Shown: positions 50,781-60,564, counted from the stretch's first letter. The stretch: DNA of 64,000 nucleotides from an uncultured Oscillospiraceae bacterium (GCA_900548355.1 URKR01000005.1:1-64000), one strand, 5' to 3'. The notes: generated from the letters alone by a model not told the origin. Numbers and translations are program-made.

Positions 50781-53033
50781 TCAATACCGCAAGCCAAACC
50801 CATATTCGTAATAGTTGCCGGCCGCATCGCGGTACGCGTATGCCTTGCCGTTTTCGTCCTTCAAGGAATCCGGCATATATTGATCCTTGTCATAGCCGGG
50901 CACATCATTGGGGCTGATGCAGACGCCCTCGGCATTCACAGCCAGCACATCGTCACCGCGCGGCAGGGTCAGCGGCAGGCAGCCAACCGGCGCAAAGCTG
51001 CCGCAGATCACGTCCAGCGTGGCTTCGGGGTAAGTATCGAAGCCGGCGGTCAGCGCGTCGCAAAGCGGCTCCAGGTTGCCAACCTGCCAGGCCAGCGTGA
51101 AGTTCAGGTTCGCGATCACCTTGCCGCCCCGGTCATGGACGATCTTGGCAATTTCAGCAATCCGGCCCATGCCGGTTACGGTGGTCTCCTCATGGGTTTC
51201 GGGAGCGGGGCGGCCTTCCTCGTCCACATTATGCACCGTCTTGCCTTCGCACAGATCCAGTTCCAGATAACCGGGCGTTGCGTTGAAATAAGCACCCGAT
51301 TGCGGCGCCACAAACACAAGCGCGTAATCTGCTTCGGCCGGGTCGTCGGTCAGGGTCAGATCTTCCAGCAGCGCGCGCAGTTTGGCGGTGGACTGCTCAG
51401 ACAGGCGCGGATCTTTGTGGAACGCTTCGGCGTAGATCTTTTTGCCGGCCAGCTTTTCGTTGGTCAGCGGCAGGGTGCCGTCGTTTTTCAGCAGCACAAC
51501 GCTTTCGCGGTGTACGCGGGCGGCTTCGTCCCAGTCGGCCTTGTTGGCGACAACTTCTTCCGCTTCGACCGGGTCGCGATACGGGTCGTCCACCATGCCA
51601 ACTTCAAACATCTCGGTCAGTGTGCGGGTCACTGCGCGGTCCAGCGCTTCGTCCGTCAGCACAATTTGATCGACGGTAAAACCTTCGGGCACCGGGTGGG
51701 TGTCATAATAGCCGTTCTTGCTGCGGTTGTACGCCTCTTGGGCGGCTTCCACATCAAACATGCCGCTGATGATGTCCACGCCGGCGTTGTTGATCGCAAA
51801 GCCGACGCGCTCGGCGACATCCAGCATCTCAACGCCCCAGGCCATGTTGCGGGTAATGCCTGAGTCAGAGTTGATATATCCCTTGAAGCCCATCTGGCCG
51901 CGCAGAATCGTATCAATGAAATACTTGTTGTAGGCAAATCCGTACGGGGCAAAATCAATCACATTGCCGGCAGGGTCTTTCTGGGGGGCGCTCTTCCCGG
52001 CCGAAGGCTTTGAATAATAGGGCATAATCGAGGAGGTCGCGCAGTCCACTGCGGCCTGGAACGGCGGCAGGTGGTACTTTTCCAGGCTGCCTTCGGTGGC
52101 GTACACGTTCCACTGGCCGGCTGCGTAATGCGGGTCAAAACCGTTTTCACGCGCGCCGCCGCCCGGGAAATGCTTGGTTGTTACGGCCACGCCGTCCTTG
52201 GCCACGCCATCCGGCTTGCCCTGGATGCCGGGAATCAGGTGGCGCATAATTTCGCTGATCAGGGTCGGGTCCTCACCAAAGGTGCCGTAGGTGCGCTGCC
52301 AGCGCGGGTCGGTGACCGTGTCGGCCATGTACATGTAGCCCTTGCGCATGCCGCACGCATTCCATTCGCGCCGGATGGTATCGGCAAACTTGTCAATAAT
52401 ATCAATTCGGCCGGTACCCTTGACAGCGGCCGCAATGCCCAGCGTGCCGGGCCAGGTGGCCAGAACGCCGAACGCATCGTTCATGCCGTACACCAGTTCG
52501 CCGTTTTCATTGCGGGAGTTGGAGGTTGCCGACATCGGGATAAAGTGGTCGCATTCCTCGCACACGGCATTGACCTGGTTGATCCAGTCGGCCAGGTCGG
52601 TCGGGGTGGCGTTGGCGCGCAGAATGACATGGCGGTAGAAATTTTCTTTGAGCATCTGGGTCGTGCCGATCAGATGCTGTTTGCCAAAGATGGTCTCAGC
52701 ATCGCATTCGGTCTCGTCCAGCACGCCGGTTTCATCGTAAACCGGGTTTTCAATTTTGGGGGCGTTCGGGCCGGCGCCGGGGTATTTGGCCATCCGCCAA
52801 TCGGCCACAAAGAGCTGGGCGATTTTTTCGTGGATGGTAAGGGTTTTGGCATAGGCCTTGGCGCGCTCGGCGGCAGGCAGGCGCCAGTCGTTCACGGCGC
52901 TGACCACGCCGCTGCCGTCGATGTCTTTGAAGGTCAGGCCGTCCTGCTCAATCAGCGTGCGGCTTACGGTGCTGACACAGGCGCCGTTCGGGTTTTTGAC
53001 TCGGCGGAATGTTTGGGATGCTTTGGGGGCCAT
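50781..53033 (-). CDS. Glycoside hydrolase family 3 (beta-glucosidase/beta-xylosidase type)
   Basis: 751 residues from ATG 53033 (GAGG site 10 nt upstream). GH3 barrel with VTTKHFPGGGARENGFDPHY and catalytic nucleophile Asp390 in YINSDSGITRN, then the alpha/beta sandwich (ESVVLLKNDGTLPLTNEKL). There is no fibronectin III domain at the end; the protein closes with YYEYGFGLRY. No signal peptide, so cytoplasmic. It would release terminal beta-linked sugars; the exact sugar is not clear. Follows the glucuronidase gene on the same strand with a strong hairpin between. Confidence 0.9.
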   Translation of the reverse strand: MAPKASQTFRRVKNPNGACVSTVSRTLIEQDGLTFKDIDGSGVVSAVNDWRLPAAERAKAYAKTLTIHEKIAQLFVADWRMAKYPGAGPNAPKIENPVYDETGVLDETECDAETIFGKQHLIGTTQMLKENFYRHVILRANATPTDLADWINQVNAVCEECDHFIPMSATSNSRNENGELVYGMNDAFGVLATWPGTLGIAAAVKGTGRIDIIDKFADTIRREWNACGMRKGYMYMADTVTDPRWQRTYGTFGEDPTLISEIMRHLIPGIQGKPDGVAKDGVAVTTKHFPGGGARENGFDPHYAAGQWNVYATEGSLEKYHLPPFQAAVDCATSSIMPYYSKPSAGKSAPQKDPAGNVIDFAPYGFAYNKYFIDTILRGQMGFKGYINSDSGITRNMAWGVEMLDVAERVGFAINNAGVDIISGMFDVEAAQEAYNRSKNGYYDTHPVPEGFTVDQIVLTDEALDRAVTRTLTEMFEVGMVDDPYRDPVEAEEVVANKADWDEAARVHRESVVLLKNDGTLPLTNEKLAGKKIYAEAFHKDPRLSEQSTAKLRALLEDLTLTDDPAEADYALVFVAPQSGAYFNATPGYLELDLCEGKTVHNVDEEGRPAPETHEETTVTGMGRIAEIAKIVHDRGGKVIANLNFTLAWQVGNLEPLCDALTAGFDTYPEATLDVICGSFAPVGCLPLTLPRGDDVLAVNAEGVCISPNDVPGYDKDQYMPDSLKDENGKAYAYRDAAGNYYEYGFGLRY

Positions 53034-53093
53034 AGGGAAAAACCTCGCTTTCGTTTGAATTTTCCGGTGAGAGTGCGTATTCTTAAACCAAAG

Positions 53094-53126
53094 CCCAGCG
53101 GAGGAGCCCAAAACTCCTCCGCTGGG
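53094..53126 (-). terminator. Hairpin between glucuronidase and GH3 genes
   Basis: 13-bp perfect stem (53094-53106 with 53114-53126) and CTTTGGTTT on the - strand. A strong fold with a moderate T-run: either a terminator of uidA or a point that lowers GH3 expression. Confidence 0.75.
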
Positions 53127-53162
53127 GCGGATCAAACCATGTTTGGCTGTACCCGCGTTTCC

Positions 53163-54983
53163 TTAGCCTTTGTAGCCATCAGGCAGGGAAGTCCAGCGGG
53201 CGCGGAAATTGAAGGCGGCGTCCTTCGGCTGGCGCTGGCGGGTGAAGATGCCCTTCTTGTTGCCGTTGACACGCATGATGCCTTCGGTCGTCTGGAAGTC
53301 TGCAAAGTTCCAAACCAGCTCGCCCTGAATGAAGTCATAGGAATCAAAGACGCGGTGGTTCATATCCAGATACTCGTTCTGGTATTCCTGGCTCCACATC
53401 ACGCTGGGCAGTTTGTGCTCCGTCGGCAGGGTATCGGCGCCGTATTCGGTAAAGATCATCGGGCGGCCGTTGAGCACCTGGGCCCAGCCATCCAGCTCCT
53501 TGCGGAATGCAGCTTCGGCGTCCACAATGCCGTTGCCACCCATGACATACCAGCCATAGTAGCGGTTCAGGCTGATGAAATCAGCGAACTGCTGGCCTTT
53601 GCTGGTGTTGGGCAGGCTCATCATAACAACGGCGTAGGTGCGCGGGCGCTTCTGCGGGTCAAGCTCATGCGCCAGGTCGAACAGCGGCTTGAAGTAGGCT
53701 TCGGTGCCATCGCTGGTGCACTGGGGCTCGTTCAGGATGCTCCACGCAATGACCGAGGCGTGGTTTTTGTCGCGGGTGATCATCTCGGTCAGGGCCTGCT
53801 TGTGGTTTTCCAGCAGCTGCGGGGTGGTGTCTTTTTCAAAGAAGCCAACCTTCTTGCCGGTGCCCTGGTTGGCTGCCAGGAAGTTCATCGTGCTTTCCAT
53901 GAAACCGACAGCGGGCACTTCGTCAATAATCAGGAAGCCTTCTTCATCGGCCATCTGGTACATCTCATCGGCATAGGGGTAATGGCTGGTGCGGAAGCAG
54001 TTCGCGCCGATCCACTTCATGCACTCATAGTCACGCTTGATTGTGACAAGGTCCAGCCCGCGGCCGCGCAGGTCGGCGTCCTCATGCTTGCCAAAGCCGC
54101 GCAGATAGATCGGCTTGCCGTTAAGCAGGAACTTGCCGTCCTTGATCTCAAAGGTACGCACGCCGATCTTCTCATAATACTCATCCACAATGGCGGTACC
54201 ATCCATAATCCGCACAACAAAGTTGTACAGGTAGGAAGCGTGCACATTCCACAGATGGGCGTTTGCAATGTGGAGGGTGCCGGTCTTGCCGGTGCTCTCG
54301 GCAACCTTGTTGCCCTCGGTGTCGTAGACCTCAACCACACAGTCGTGGTCGCCGTTGGTCACAACAGTGTAATCCACATCGGCGTCGGCGCCATTCAGGT
54401 GGTGAACAACCGAGAAATCGGTGACCTGTTCTTTCGGCAGGCAAAGCAGCTTGACCGGGCGCTGCAGGCCGGCGTAGTTGTAGAAGTCGAAATACGGTGC
54501 GGCGACCTTTTTGCCGTTGGACAACACAGCGGTGCGGCCGGCGGGCAGCATGTATTCGTTCAGCTCATTGTTGAGCAGAACGGCCAGCTTGTTGTACTGG
54601 TTATACCGCACAATTTCGGTCACATCAGCGTTGAACGGCAGGAAACCGCCCTCATGGCTGGTCACTTCGACGCCGTTGACAAAGACGCGGGCACGGTGGG
54701 TGGCCGAACCAAAACGGATCACGACATCGCTGCCGTTCCATTCGCCGGGAACAAAGAAATCAGTCTCATACCAGAAATCGCCGCAATATTCACGGCTGTC
54801 TTTGTCGGTAAACAGGTCGCAGAAGGAAGAGGGGACCGGCATCAAAACGGGGGCGGGCAAACCGTTGGCCCAGTTGGCCCCAACACCGGCGCTTTCAGGA
54901 TCAAACTGGAACTTCCACATGCCATCCAGGCTGACGACACGGCGGGAAGCAGAGGAAACAGGGTACAAAAGTGAAGAATTCAT
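53163..54983 (-). CDS. uidA: Beta-glucuronidase (GH2)
   Basis: 606 residues. Cuts beta-D-glucuronides, including host bile- and drug-conjugates, in the cytoplasm. Sandwich domain, Ig-like domain, then TIM barrel. Acid/base Glu419 (WSILNEPQ), nucleophile Glu513 (IFTEYGAD), and the glucuronate-recognition Asn575-x-Lys577 pair (GNKKGIFTRQRQPK), which separates true glucuronidases from beta-galactosidases. A loop after VPAVGFMEST of ~20 residues suggests the loop-1 group active on small conjugates (inference). No signal peptide. Divergent from the AraC gene that likely controls it. Confidence 0.93.
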   Translation of the reverse strand: MNSSLLYPVSSASRRVVSLDGMWKFQFDPESAGVGANWANGLPAPVLMPVPSSFCDLFTDKDSREYCGDFWYETDFFVPGEWNGSDVVIRFGSATHRARVFVNGVEVTSHEGGFLPFNADVTEIVRYNQYNKLAVLLNNELNEYMLPAGRTAVLSNGKKVAAPYFDFYNYAGLQRPVKLLCLPKEQVTDFSVVHHLNGADADVDYTVVTNGDHDCVVEVYDTEGNKVAESTGKTGTLHIANAHLWNVHASYLYNFVVRIMDGTAIVDEYYEKIGVRTFEIKDGKFLLNGKPIYLRGFGKHEDADLRGRGLDLVTIKRDYECMKWIGANCFRTSHYPYADEMYQMADEEGFLIIDEVPAVGFMESTMNFLAANQGTGKKVGFFEKDTTPQLLENHKQALTEMITRDKNHASVIAWSILNEPQCTSDGTEAYFKPLFDLAHELDPQKRPRTYAVVMMSLPNTSKGQQFADFISLNRYYGWYVMGGNGIVDAEAAFRKELDGWAQVLNGRPMIFTEYGADTLPTEHKLPSVMWSQEYQNEYLDMNHRVFDSYDFIQGELVWNFADFQTTEGIMRVNGNKKGIFTRQRQPKDAAFNFRARWTSLPDGYKG

Positions 54984-55051
54984 GACTACTTACCTCCTGT
55001 GGTGTGAAGCATCGGGGCCGGGCACACGCCCAGTCCATCCAGCTTGTACTC

Positions 55052-55057
55052 ATTATC
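55052..55057 (-). promoter_or_regulatory. Possible -10 of uidA
   Basis: GATAAT on the - strand about 70 nt before the uidA start, without a recognisable -35 at 16-18 nt. That fits a promoter needing an activator such as the adjacent AraC protein. The rest of the 421-nt gap 54984-55404 holds the araC promoter and no gene. Confidence 0.4.
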
Positions 55058-55256
55058 GCACATAAAATCGCGGGGGCGTTAGTAGTATTTTGTGCAAAAA
55101 CCGGAATATCCTCTTTTTTCTGCCGCCGGAAAGCGCGGCGGGTTTTGCCTGTAGCTGCCGCGCAAACCTTCTGGACAGGGGCGGGCCGCAGGGCGGCTGG
55201 CAAGAGTGTCAGATCCCCCAAAGCCGGAAAATCGCGGCCGGATTGTGCGAAAATGA

Positions 55257-55286
55257 TTGCCAAACGCCCGGGTTGCATTGTATAAT
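55257..55286 (+). promoter_or_regulatory. Promoter of AraC-family gene
   Basis: TTGCCA (55257-55262) and TATAAT (55281-55286), 18-nt spacer; leader of about 110 nt. Confidence 0.7.
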
Positions 55287-55404
55287 AAACCTATGCCAAT
55301 TGTGACTTTGTCGCACTTTCGGCCTGCAGGCGCAAAGGAAAAACCTTTGAAAAGGCCGACTGCCACATGGTCGGACGGCAAAAACAAGGAACAGGAGGAT
55401 TTTT

Positions 55405-56616
55405 ATGCAGGTCGATCTTTTGCAAGTGATCCAGACTTTGATGGCGGCACAGAATCTTCAGGTGACCTTGTCCACACCGCCGTTTGATGGATTGCAGCAG
55501 TTTGACTTTGGGCTGCGGCAATCGCTCGACCCGGTCTTTGACTGGAAGGAGTTCGGCCGGACGCTGCTCACCGTAGTGCCGGAACGCACGCTGATTTTTA
55601 CGGAGGATATCTTTGAACTGCACTTCGCGATCTTCCGCCTGCCGGACAGGGAGGATACGGTTTGCATAATCGGCCCGTGGGTGACCGGGCCGCGCAGCGC
55701 TGAACAGGTAAGTCATCTGGAACAGCTGATCGGGCAGAAGGCTACCGATGCCGTGCAGGAATATTACAATGGCATCCGCATGGTGGATACCTCCCAGCTG
55801 GCCCCGCAGATTACGGCGCTGGTTTCGATGATCAATCCGGCGGAAGGCATGAAGGTGCGGGAAACGCAGGAGTTTTTGCCGCTGAATTTCCGCCCGGATA
55901 CCCGCTATTTCAACGAACCGGCGTTTGAGCAGGAAATCCCGGCAGCAATGCTGGAACGCCGTTATGCGGCAGAAAACCGCCTGCTGGAAGCGATAGGCCG
56001 CGGTGATACCGAAGCCGCCCTGCTGGCGATGAACCTGATGGGCAGGTTCCGCATAAAGGGCCGCTTTTCCGATACGCCGGAGCAGACAAAATCTTTGCTG
56101 ACGGTGTTTAATACGTTGTTTCGCAAAACGATCGAGGGCAGCACGGTGCACCCTTATTATATTGATGAGATATCCGGCCGCTATGCCCGCCGGATTGAAA
56201 ACCTCTCCGCTTCCGATCGAAGCCGGCTGCTGTCCGATATGGTGCGTGAATACTGTGCGTATGTGCGTGAATATTCTCTGAAAGCGTATTCGCCTTTGGT
56301 CCAAAAGGTAATCAACCACATCAACTTGAACTTAAATACAGAGCTTTCCTTGAAATCATTGGCTGCCATGTGTTATATCAGCCCCAGTTATCTTTCCAAC
56401 CTGTTCAAAAGGGAAACAGGTACAACGCTGATTGATTATATCAACACCCAGCGCACCCAGCGTGCGGCCCATTTGTTGGTGGGCACCAAGCAAAGCGTAG
56501 CGGCCATTGCGGCACAGGTGGGGATATTGGATGTGAACTATTTTGCCAGGCTTTTCAAAAAGGCGTTGGGCCAAACCCCGACCCAGTATCGCCGCAGCCA
56601 TCGCACGGAACCATAA
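55405..56616 (+). CDS. AraC-family transcriptional regulator
   Basis: 403 residues, ribosome site AGGAGG. The C-terminal ~100 residues hold two helix-turn-helices: LNTELSLKSLAAMCYISPSYLSNLFKRETGTTLIDYINTQR, and a second one with VAAIAAQVGILDVNYFARLFKKALGQTPTQYRR. (These are shown in part; both are textbook AraC.) The N-terminal ~270 residues are a sensor without membrane segments, of the kind seen in YesN-like cytoplasmic regulators. Divergent from uidA, so it probably activates the uidA-GH3-MATE genes in response to a glycoside. Confidence 0.92.
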   Translation: MQVDLLQVIQTLMAAQNLQVTLSTPPFDGLQQFDFGLRQSLDPVFDWKEFGRTLLTVVPERTLIFTEDIFELHFAIFRLPDREDTVCIIGPWVTGPRSAEQVSHLEQLIGQKATDAVQEYYNGIRMVDTSQLAPQITALVSMINPAEGMKVRETQEFLPLNFRPDTRYFNEPAFEQEIPAAMLERRYAAENRLLEAIGRGDTEAALLAMNLMGRFRIKGRFSDTPEQTKSLLTVFNTLFRKTIEGSTVHPYYIDEISGRYARRIENLSASDRSRLLSDMVREYCAYVREYSLKAYSPLVQKVINHINLNLNTELSLKSLAAMCYISPSYLSNLFKRETGTTLIDYINTQRTQRAAHLLVGTKQSVAAIAAQVGILDVNYFARLFKKALGQTPTQYRRSHRTEP

Positions 56617-56671
56617 ACAGGGCCGCTTGAAGCCGAGAACGCCGGAAATCCGGTTTTCTTGCAGCAAACCC

Positions 56672-56700
56672 TTGCAATCAGCGGCTGTATGTGGTATAGT
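56672..56700 (+). promoter_or_regulatory. secG promoter
   Basis: TTGCAA (56672-56677) and TATAGT (56695-56700), 17-nt spacer, 34 nt before the secG start. A short CCGG hairpin with TTTTCTT just before it (about 56643-56660) may end the araC transcript. Confidence 0.7.
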
Positions 56701-56734
56701 ATACACTGCATGAGACTTTGAAGGAGTGCTATGA

Positions 56735-56980
56735 ATGGAAATTTATGAAATCATCGTCGGTGTGGTACTGATTATTGCCTGCCTGCTGATCATTGTTTTC
56801 ACCCTTGCACAGGAACAGAAGGGCCAGGGTCTGTCTGCCGCCATCATGGGCGACAACAGCTTCATGGCTGCCGGCCGGGAGCGTGGCCTTGATGCCAAGC
56901 TGGCCAAACTGACCCGTGTGCTGGGTGTGGTTTTCATGGTCGCTGCGCTGGTGGTCAGCGTGGTTAACAGCCGCCTGTAA
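56735..56980 (+). CDS. secG: SecG, protein translocase subunit
   Basis: 81 residues with two membrane helices (IIVGVVLIIACLLIIVFTLAQ and RVLGVVFMVAALVVSVV) joined by a loop with QKGQGLSAAIMG, the family's conserved turn. Part of SecYEG. AAGGAG lies 8 nt before this ATG; an ATG 4 nt earlier is out of frame and soon stops. secG next to rnr is the usual Firmicutes order. Confidence 0.96.
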   Translation: MEIYEIIVGVVLIIACLLIIVFTLAQEQKGQGLSAAIMGDNSFMAAGRERGLDAKLAKLTRVLGVVFMVAALVVSVVNSRL

Positions 56981-56997
56981 TCTGTTCTTGCCATCGA

Positions 56998-57030
56998 ACG
57001 GCCCGCCGATGTTTCGCGGGCCGTTTTTTG
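56998..57030 (+). terminator. secG terminator
   Basis: 9-bp perfect stem (56998-57006 with 57016-57024) and a six-T run. Confidence 0.88.
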
Positions 57031-57187
57031 TGGGAAGCATATAAGAGAGCATCTGAGAAAATCTTCAGCCTGCTTTACACTGTATCGGATGCACCATGGG
57101 AAAGTAGCTGCGGCGGCCGGGATGCTGTGCCCCGCAAGCTGGAAGGGCCCTGCCGGGCGGCAGGGCGACGTTCGGGAGGAGAATACA

Positions 57188-59308
57188 ATGACACAACTGC
57201 AAAAGAACATTTTGGCCGCCGTCAAGCGGCGCCCGCACACGCTGCGCGAACTGCAGAACAACCTGCAGGTGGATAACAGCCGGCTGCGCAGTACTGTATC
57301 GGGGATGGTGGCCCTTGGTCTGCTGACTTCGCAGGACGGGCGGTATGCCCCGGGCTTGGCCACAATGGAAAACGAGGCCGCCCCCGCAACCATCCCCTGC
57401 ACATTGGTCAAACTTGCGGCCCGGTTTGGTTTCGCAACACGGGACGATGGCACCGGCGATATCTTTATCCCCGGCCGCGCGCTGCACGGCGCAATGCCGC
57501 AGGATAAAATCCTCGTCAAACTGTTCGACCGCCCCCGTGTGGAAGGCAGCGCCGAAGGCGAGGTAGTTGAGATCACCACCCCGCACAACAGTTTTGCGGG
57601 TACGGTCACCGTTACCGAGGATGGCCGCCTTGCGGTTGAGCCGGACGGCTGCCGCAATGTCCATATTATCCTGCAGAAAGACGGTGTCGAAGGCGCACAG
57701 ATTGGCGATAAAGTCGGCGCCTTGCTGACCGCCCGCGGAAACCGCCATGCCGACCACCGTGCGGCGGTAACCGAGCGGTTCGGTTCTTCGGAATATGCGA
57801 GCGAATGCGCCAAGGCGATTCTCTATGGCCGTGATGTGCGCCAGGAATTCCCCGAGGAAGTCCTCGCCGAAGCGGCAGCCTATGACGATGCCGTGATCGA
57901 TGCGGCCGAGGCAGCCAACCGTATGGATCTGCGCGGGCTGCCGATCTTCACGATCGACAGCGCCGAAACAAAGGATATCGACGACGCGATCAGTCTGATG
58001 AAGCTGCAGGACGGCGGTTTTGAGCTCGGCGTCCACATCGCCGATGTCAGCCACTATGTCAAGCCCGGCTCGGCGCTTGACGACGAGGCGTTCGCCCGCG
58101 CGACCAGCATCTACTACGCCGATAAGGTCATCCCGATGCTGCCGACCCAGCTTTCGAACGGCATCTGCAGCTTGAACCCAGGTGTGGATCGGCTGGCGTT
58201 TTCCTGCCTGATGCGGCTCGATGATGCGGGCAACATCCACAGCTATCAATTTGTCAAAACCGTAATCCGCAGCCGGGTCAAGGGCGTGTACAAAGAGATC
58301 AACGCCCTGCTGGAAGACACAGCGGACGACGGTTTGAAAGAAAAGTACGCCGAGGTGCTCGCGCAGCTGCCGGCCATGCAGGAACTGTATGAAAAGCGGC
58401 TGACCCTGCGCCGGGAACGCGGCGCGATGGAAATCGAATCCGACGAAGCCAAGCTTGTCATGGATGAAGACGGCCGCTGCATTGATATCGTCAAGCGCGG
58501 CCGCGGCACCTCCGAGTGTATGATTGAGGAGTTTATGCTGCTGGCAAACCAGTGTGCGGCCAACGCGGGCCGTACCCACAAAGTGCCGTTCGTGTATCGC
58601 GTTCACGAAGCCCCTGATGCGGAGAAAATGGAGCGCCTGCGCGAAACTCTCAAGGCCTGCGGGCTCAACGTCCATTTCCAGGGCGAGGTGCCGACCCAGC
58701 TTGAACTTTCAAGGATTCTGGATGAAACCCGCGACCAACCCATCCGCATCCCGGTACACACCGGCATTTTGCGCAGCATGATGAAGGCGCGTTACAGCCC
58801 CGAACCGCTCGGCCACTACGGCCTTGTGCTCAAAGATTACGCCCACTTTACCAGCCCGATCCGCCGTTACCCTGACCTTGCCATCCACCGTATCCTGACC
58901 GATATGCTTGTTGGGACCGCGCAGGATCGCCTGGTCAAGGATTATACCGAGTTTGCAACCCGTGCCAGCGTGCAGTCCAGCCAGCAGGAGACTGCTGCTG
59001 TGCGGATTGAGCGGGATGTGGAGGACTGCTACAAGGCCGAGTATATGCACAGCCGCATTGGTGAGGTATACGAGGGCACGATTTCGGGCGTGACGCCGCG
59101 CGGCGTCTTTGTCGCGCTCGAAAACACCGTCGAGGGCTTTATCCCGGCTGCTCAGCTCTGCAAGGGCGAGCCCACCGTCACCGAAGGCGTCCGCCTCTAC
59201 GACCCGCTGACTGGTCGTCACTGGATGCTTGGCGATGCGATCAAGATCAAAGTTACCGGGGCTGATGTGCCGCTCGGCCGTATCGATTTTGATTTTATCC
59301 CGGCCTGA
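57188..59308 (+). CDS. rnr: Ribonuclease R
   Basis: 706 residues from the ATG after GGGAGGAG. 3'-5' exoribonuclease of structured RNA, acting with trans-translation. N-terminal helix-turn-helix (LQKNILAAVKRRPHTLRELQ), two cold-shock domains, RNB core with catalytic acids in FTIDSAETKDIDDAISL and YFxSPIRRYPDL-like HFTSPIRRYPDLAIHR, and a C-terminal S1 domain (GEVYEGTISGVTPRGVFVAL). It lacks a long basic tail. An 8-bp GC stem (57147-57154 with 57159-57166) stands just before the ribosome site and may affect translation. smpB and ssrA, often next, are not here. Confidence 0.96.
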   Translation: MTQLQKNILAAVKRRPHTLRELQNNLQVDNSRLRSTVSGMVALGLLTSQDGRYAPGLATMENEAAPATIPCTLVKLAARFGFATRDDGTGDIFIPGRALHGAMPQDKILVKLFDRPRVEGSAEGEVVEITTPHNSFAGTVTVTEDGRLAVEPDGCRNVHIILQKDGVEGAQIGDKVGALLTARGNRHADHRAAVTERFGSSEYASECAKAILYGRDVRQEFPEEVLAEAAAYDDAVIDAAEAANRMDLRGLPIFTIDSAETKDIDDAISLMKLQDGGFELGVHIADVSHYVKPGSALDDEAFARATSIYYADKVIPMLPTQLSNGICSLNPGVDRLAFSCLMRLDDAGNIHSYQFVKTVIRSRVKGVYKEINALLEDTADDGLKEKYAEVLAQLPAMQELYEKRLTLRRERGAMEIESDEAKLVMDEDGRCIDIVKRGRGTSECMIEEFMLLANQCAANAGRTHKVPFVYRVHEAPDAEKMERLRETLKACGLNVHFQGEVPTQLELSRILDETRDQPIRIPVHTGILRSMMKARYSPEPLGHYGLVLKDYAHFTSPIRRYPDLAIHRILTDMLVGTAQDRLVKDYTEFATRASVQSSQQETAAVRIERDVEDCYKAEYMHSRIGEVYEGTISGVTPRGVFVALENTVEGFIPAAQLCKGEPTVTEGVRLYDPLTGRHWMLGDAIKIKVTGADVPLGRIDFDFIPA

Positions 59309-59340
59309 TCGGCCTTGCCGCCAAACCCAAACCATAGCGA

Positions 59341-59397
59341 AGGCCGCCGGCCCCCGCGTTTCCCGGAAAGGAAACTGCAGGGCCGGCGGCCTTTTTG
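59341..59397 (+). terminator. rnr terminator
   Basis: 13-bp perfect stem (59341-59353 with 59380-59392) with a 26-nt loop, then TTTTT. Confidence 0.88.
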
Positions 59398-59414
59398 CAT
59401 CATAGGATCAGGGA

Positions 59415-59627
59415 TCAGTTGCCCATAAAGAAGTCGAGCACATCCCATCCGTCGCCGCCGGTTTCGCGGTACAGCTCGGTATAACCGCACTGGCAGCAGC
59501 TTACGGTGACAAACTTTTTGTTTTGCACATCAAACAGTTTGGCAAAGTTGCCGCCGGTTGCCTGGAGACGGTCGGCTTCGTACTGCCGGCAGCCGCATTT
59601 GGGGCAGAGATATTCACGCTTTTCCAT
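59415..59627 (-). CDS. Small zinc-ribbon nucleic-acid-binding-type protein
   Basis: 70 residues, ribosome site AAAGGAG. CPKCGCRQYEADRLQATGG near the start and SCCQCGYTELYR later give two CxxC pairs; the layout matches the COG3478-type zinc-ribbon family. Last gene on the - strand after the ABC module, 36 nt from the permease. Function unknown. Confidence 0.88.
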   Translation of the reverse strand: MEKREYLCPKCGCRQYEADRLQATGGNFAKLFDVQNKKFVTVSCCQCGYTELYRETGGDGWDVLDFFMGN

Positions 59628-59663
59628 ACAGATACTCCTTTATGTTGGGATGAGCAGACGGAC

Positions 59664-60509
59664 TCAGCCCAGGTTCAATTTTTTACTGATCAGGTGTTGG
59701 GTAACTATCCACAGGATAGCATTTGCCGCCACAAAAAGCAAGAGGATTCCGCTCAGGAACGGGAAGAAAAGCACGGCGTCCGAAGGCTGGTAGCCCCGCA
59801 CCATAATGCCGATATCCGAAACATAGAACAGCGCCAGCGCAAGCAGAGCAACAACCCCCACAAACTGCAGCACAAAGGTCAGCACAAAGTAAGCGATGAC
59901 ACTTGCCGCCAGCCGGTGCTGCGCCCACTGCGCGCCGATGGCGATGCAGAGATAGAAGAACAGGTAACCGGCCGTGAGCATCAGCAGCATGAGTGCCGCC
60001 AGATACAGCCTTATCGCGGAAATCGGCAGCTGGATCGGTTGTCCGTCAATCCGCAGGATCGAAAAATCGGGATCGACCCGGACGGGGGCAAAATCCGACG
60101 AAACGCCTGTGCTGTCCGCCGTGCCGAGCCCAAGAACAAAGCCGCACAGGAATAGGGCGAGAACCGAAAGCACCGTCGATCCGCAGGCGCAGAGCAGCTT
60201 GGCCGCAATCTGCTGCCAGGGCTTGACCGGCAGGCTGAAATAGAGATACCCGCGGGTGCCGAGCATCGCGTAAAAACGCTGCACATTCACAATCACGGCG
60301 GCAGCCATCACGGCCAAAAAAGAAAGCGCAGCGAGCAGCTCCACAACAACCTGCAAAATCATCACAACGGTCAGGTGTGTGGCAGCCGGGAGCGCGCTTT
60401 GCAGCGCATTGATTCCTGCCGCGAGCAGGCAGAGCGCAAACGCCCCCAACCATACCGGCACAAGAACCCGCCCCACGGCCAGGGCTTCATACTTGAGCAG
60501 TTTATTCAT
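59664..60509 (-). CDS. ABC transporter permease-like membrane protein
   Basis: 281 residues, six membrane segments: about 17-35, 48-75, 108-128, 165-195, 205-238 and 245-270. RFYAMLGTRGYLYFSLPVKPWQQIAAKLL after the second segment is typical of permeases in GntR/YtrA-controlled ABC modules (only the GYLYFSLPVK part is strongly conserved). Works with the ATPase encoded 55 nt upstream. Cargo unknown; such modules often respond to wall-active antibiotics. Confidence 0.83.
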   Translation of the reverse strand: MNKLLKYEALAVGRVLVPVWLGAFALCLLAAGINALQSALPAATHLTVVMILQVVVELLAALSFLAVMAAAVIVNVQRFYAMLGTRGYLYFSLPVKPWQQIAAKLLCACGSTVLSVLALFLCGFVLGLGTADSTGVSSDFAPVRVDPDFSILRIDGQPIQLPISAIRLYLAALMLLMLTAGYLFFYLCIAIGAQWAQHRLAASVIAYFVLTFVLQFVGVVALLALALFYVSDIGIMVRGYQPSDAVLFFPFLSGILLLFVAANAILWIVTQHLISKKLNLG

Positions 60510-60564
60510 AAATCATACCGCCTTTCAATGAGAGAATTTGTCCTGGCGATTTGTGAAAGCTTCC

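Noticed and set aside
52071..54974. Open frame of about 970 codons on the + strand
   Set aside because: Antisense to the glucuronidase and GH3 genes, both of which have full catalytic motifs; the shadow shows no family marks.
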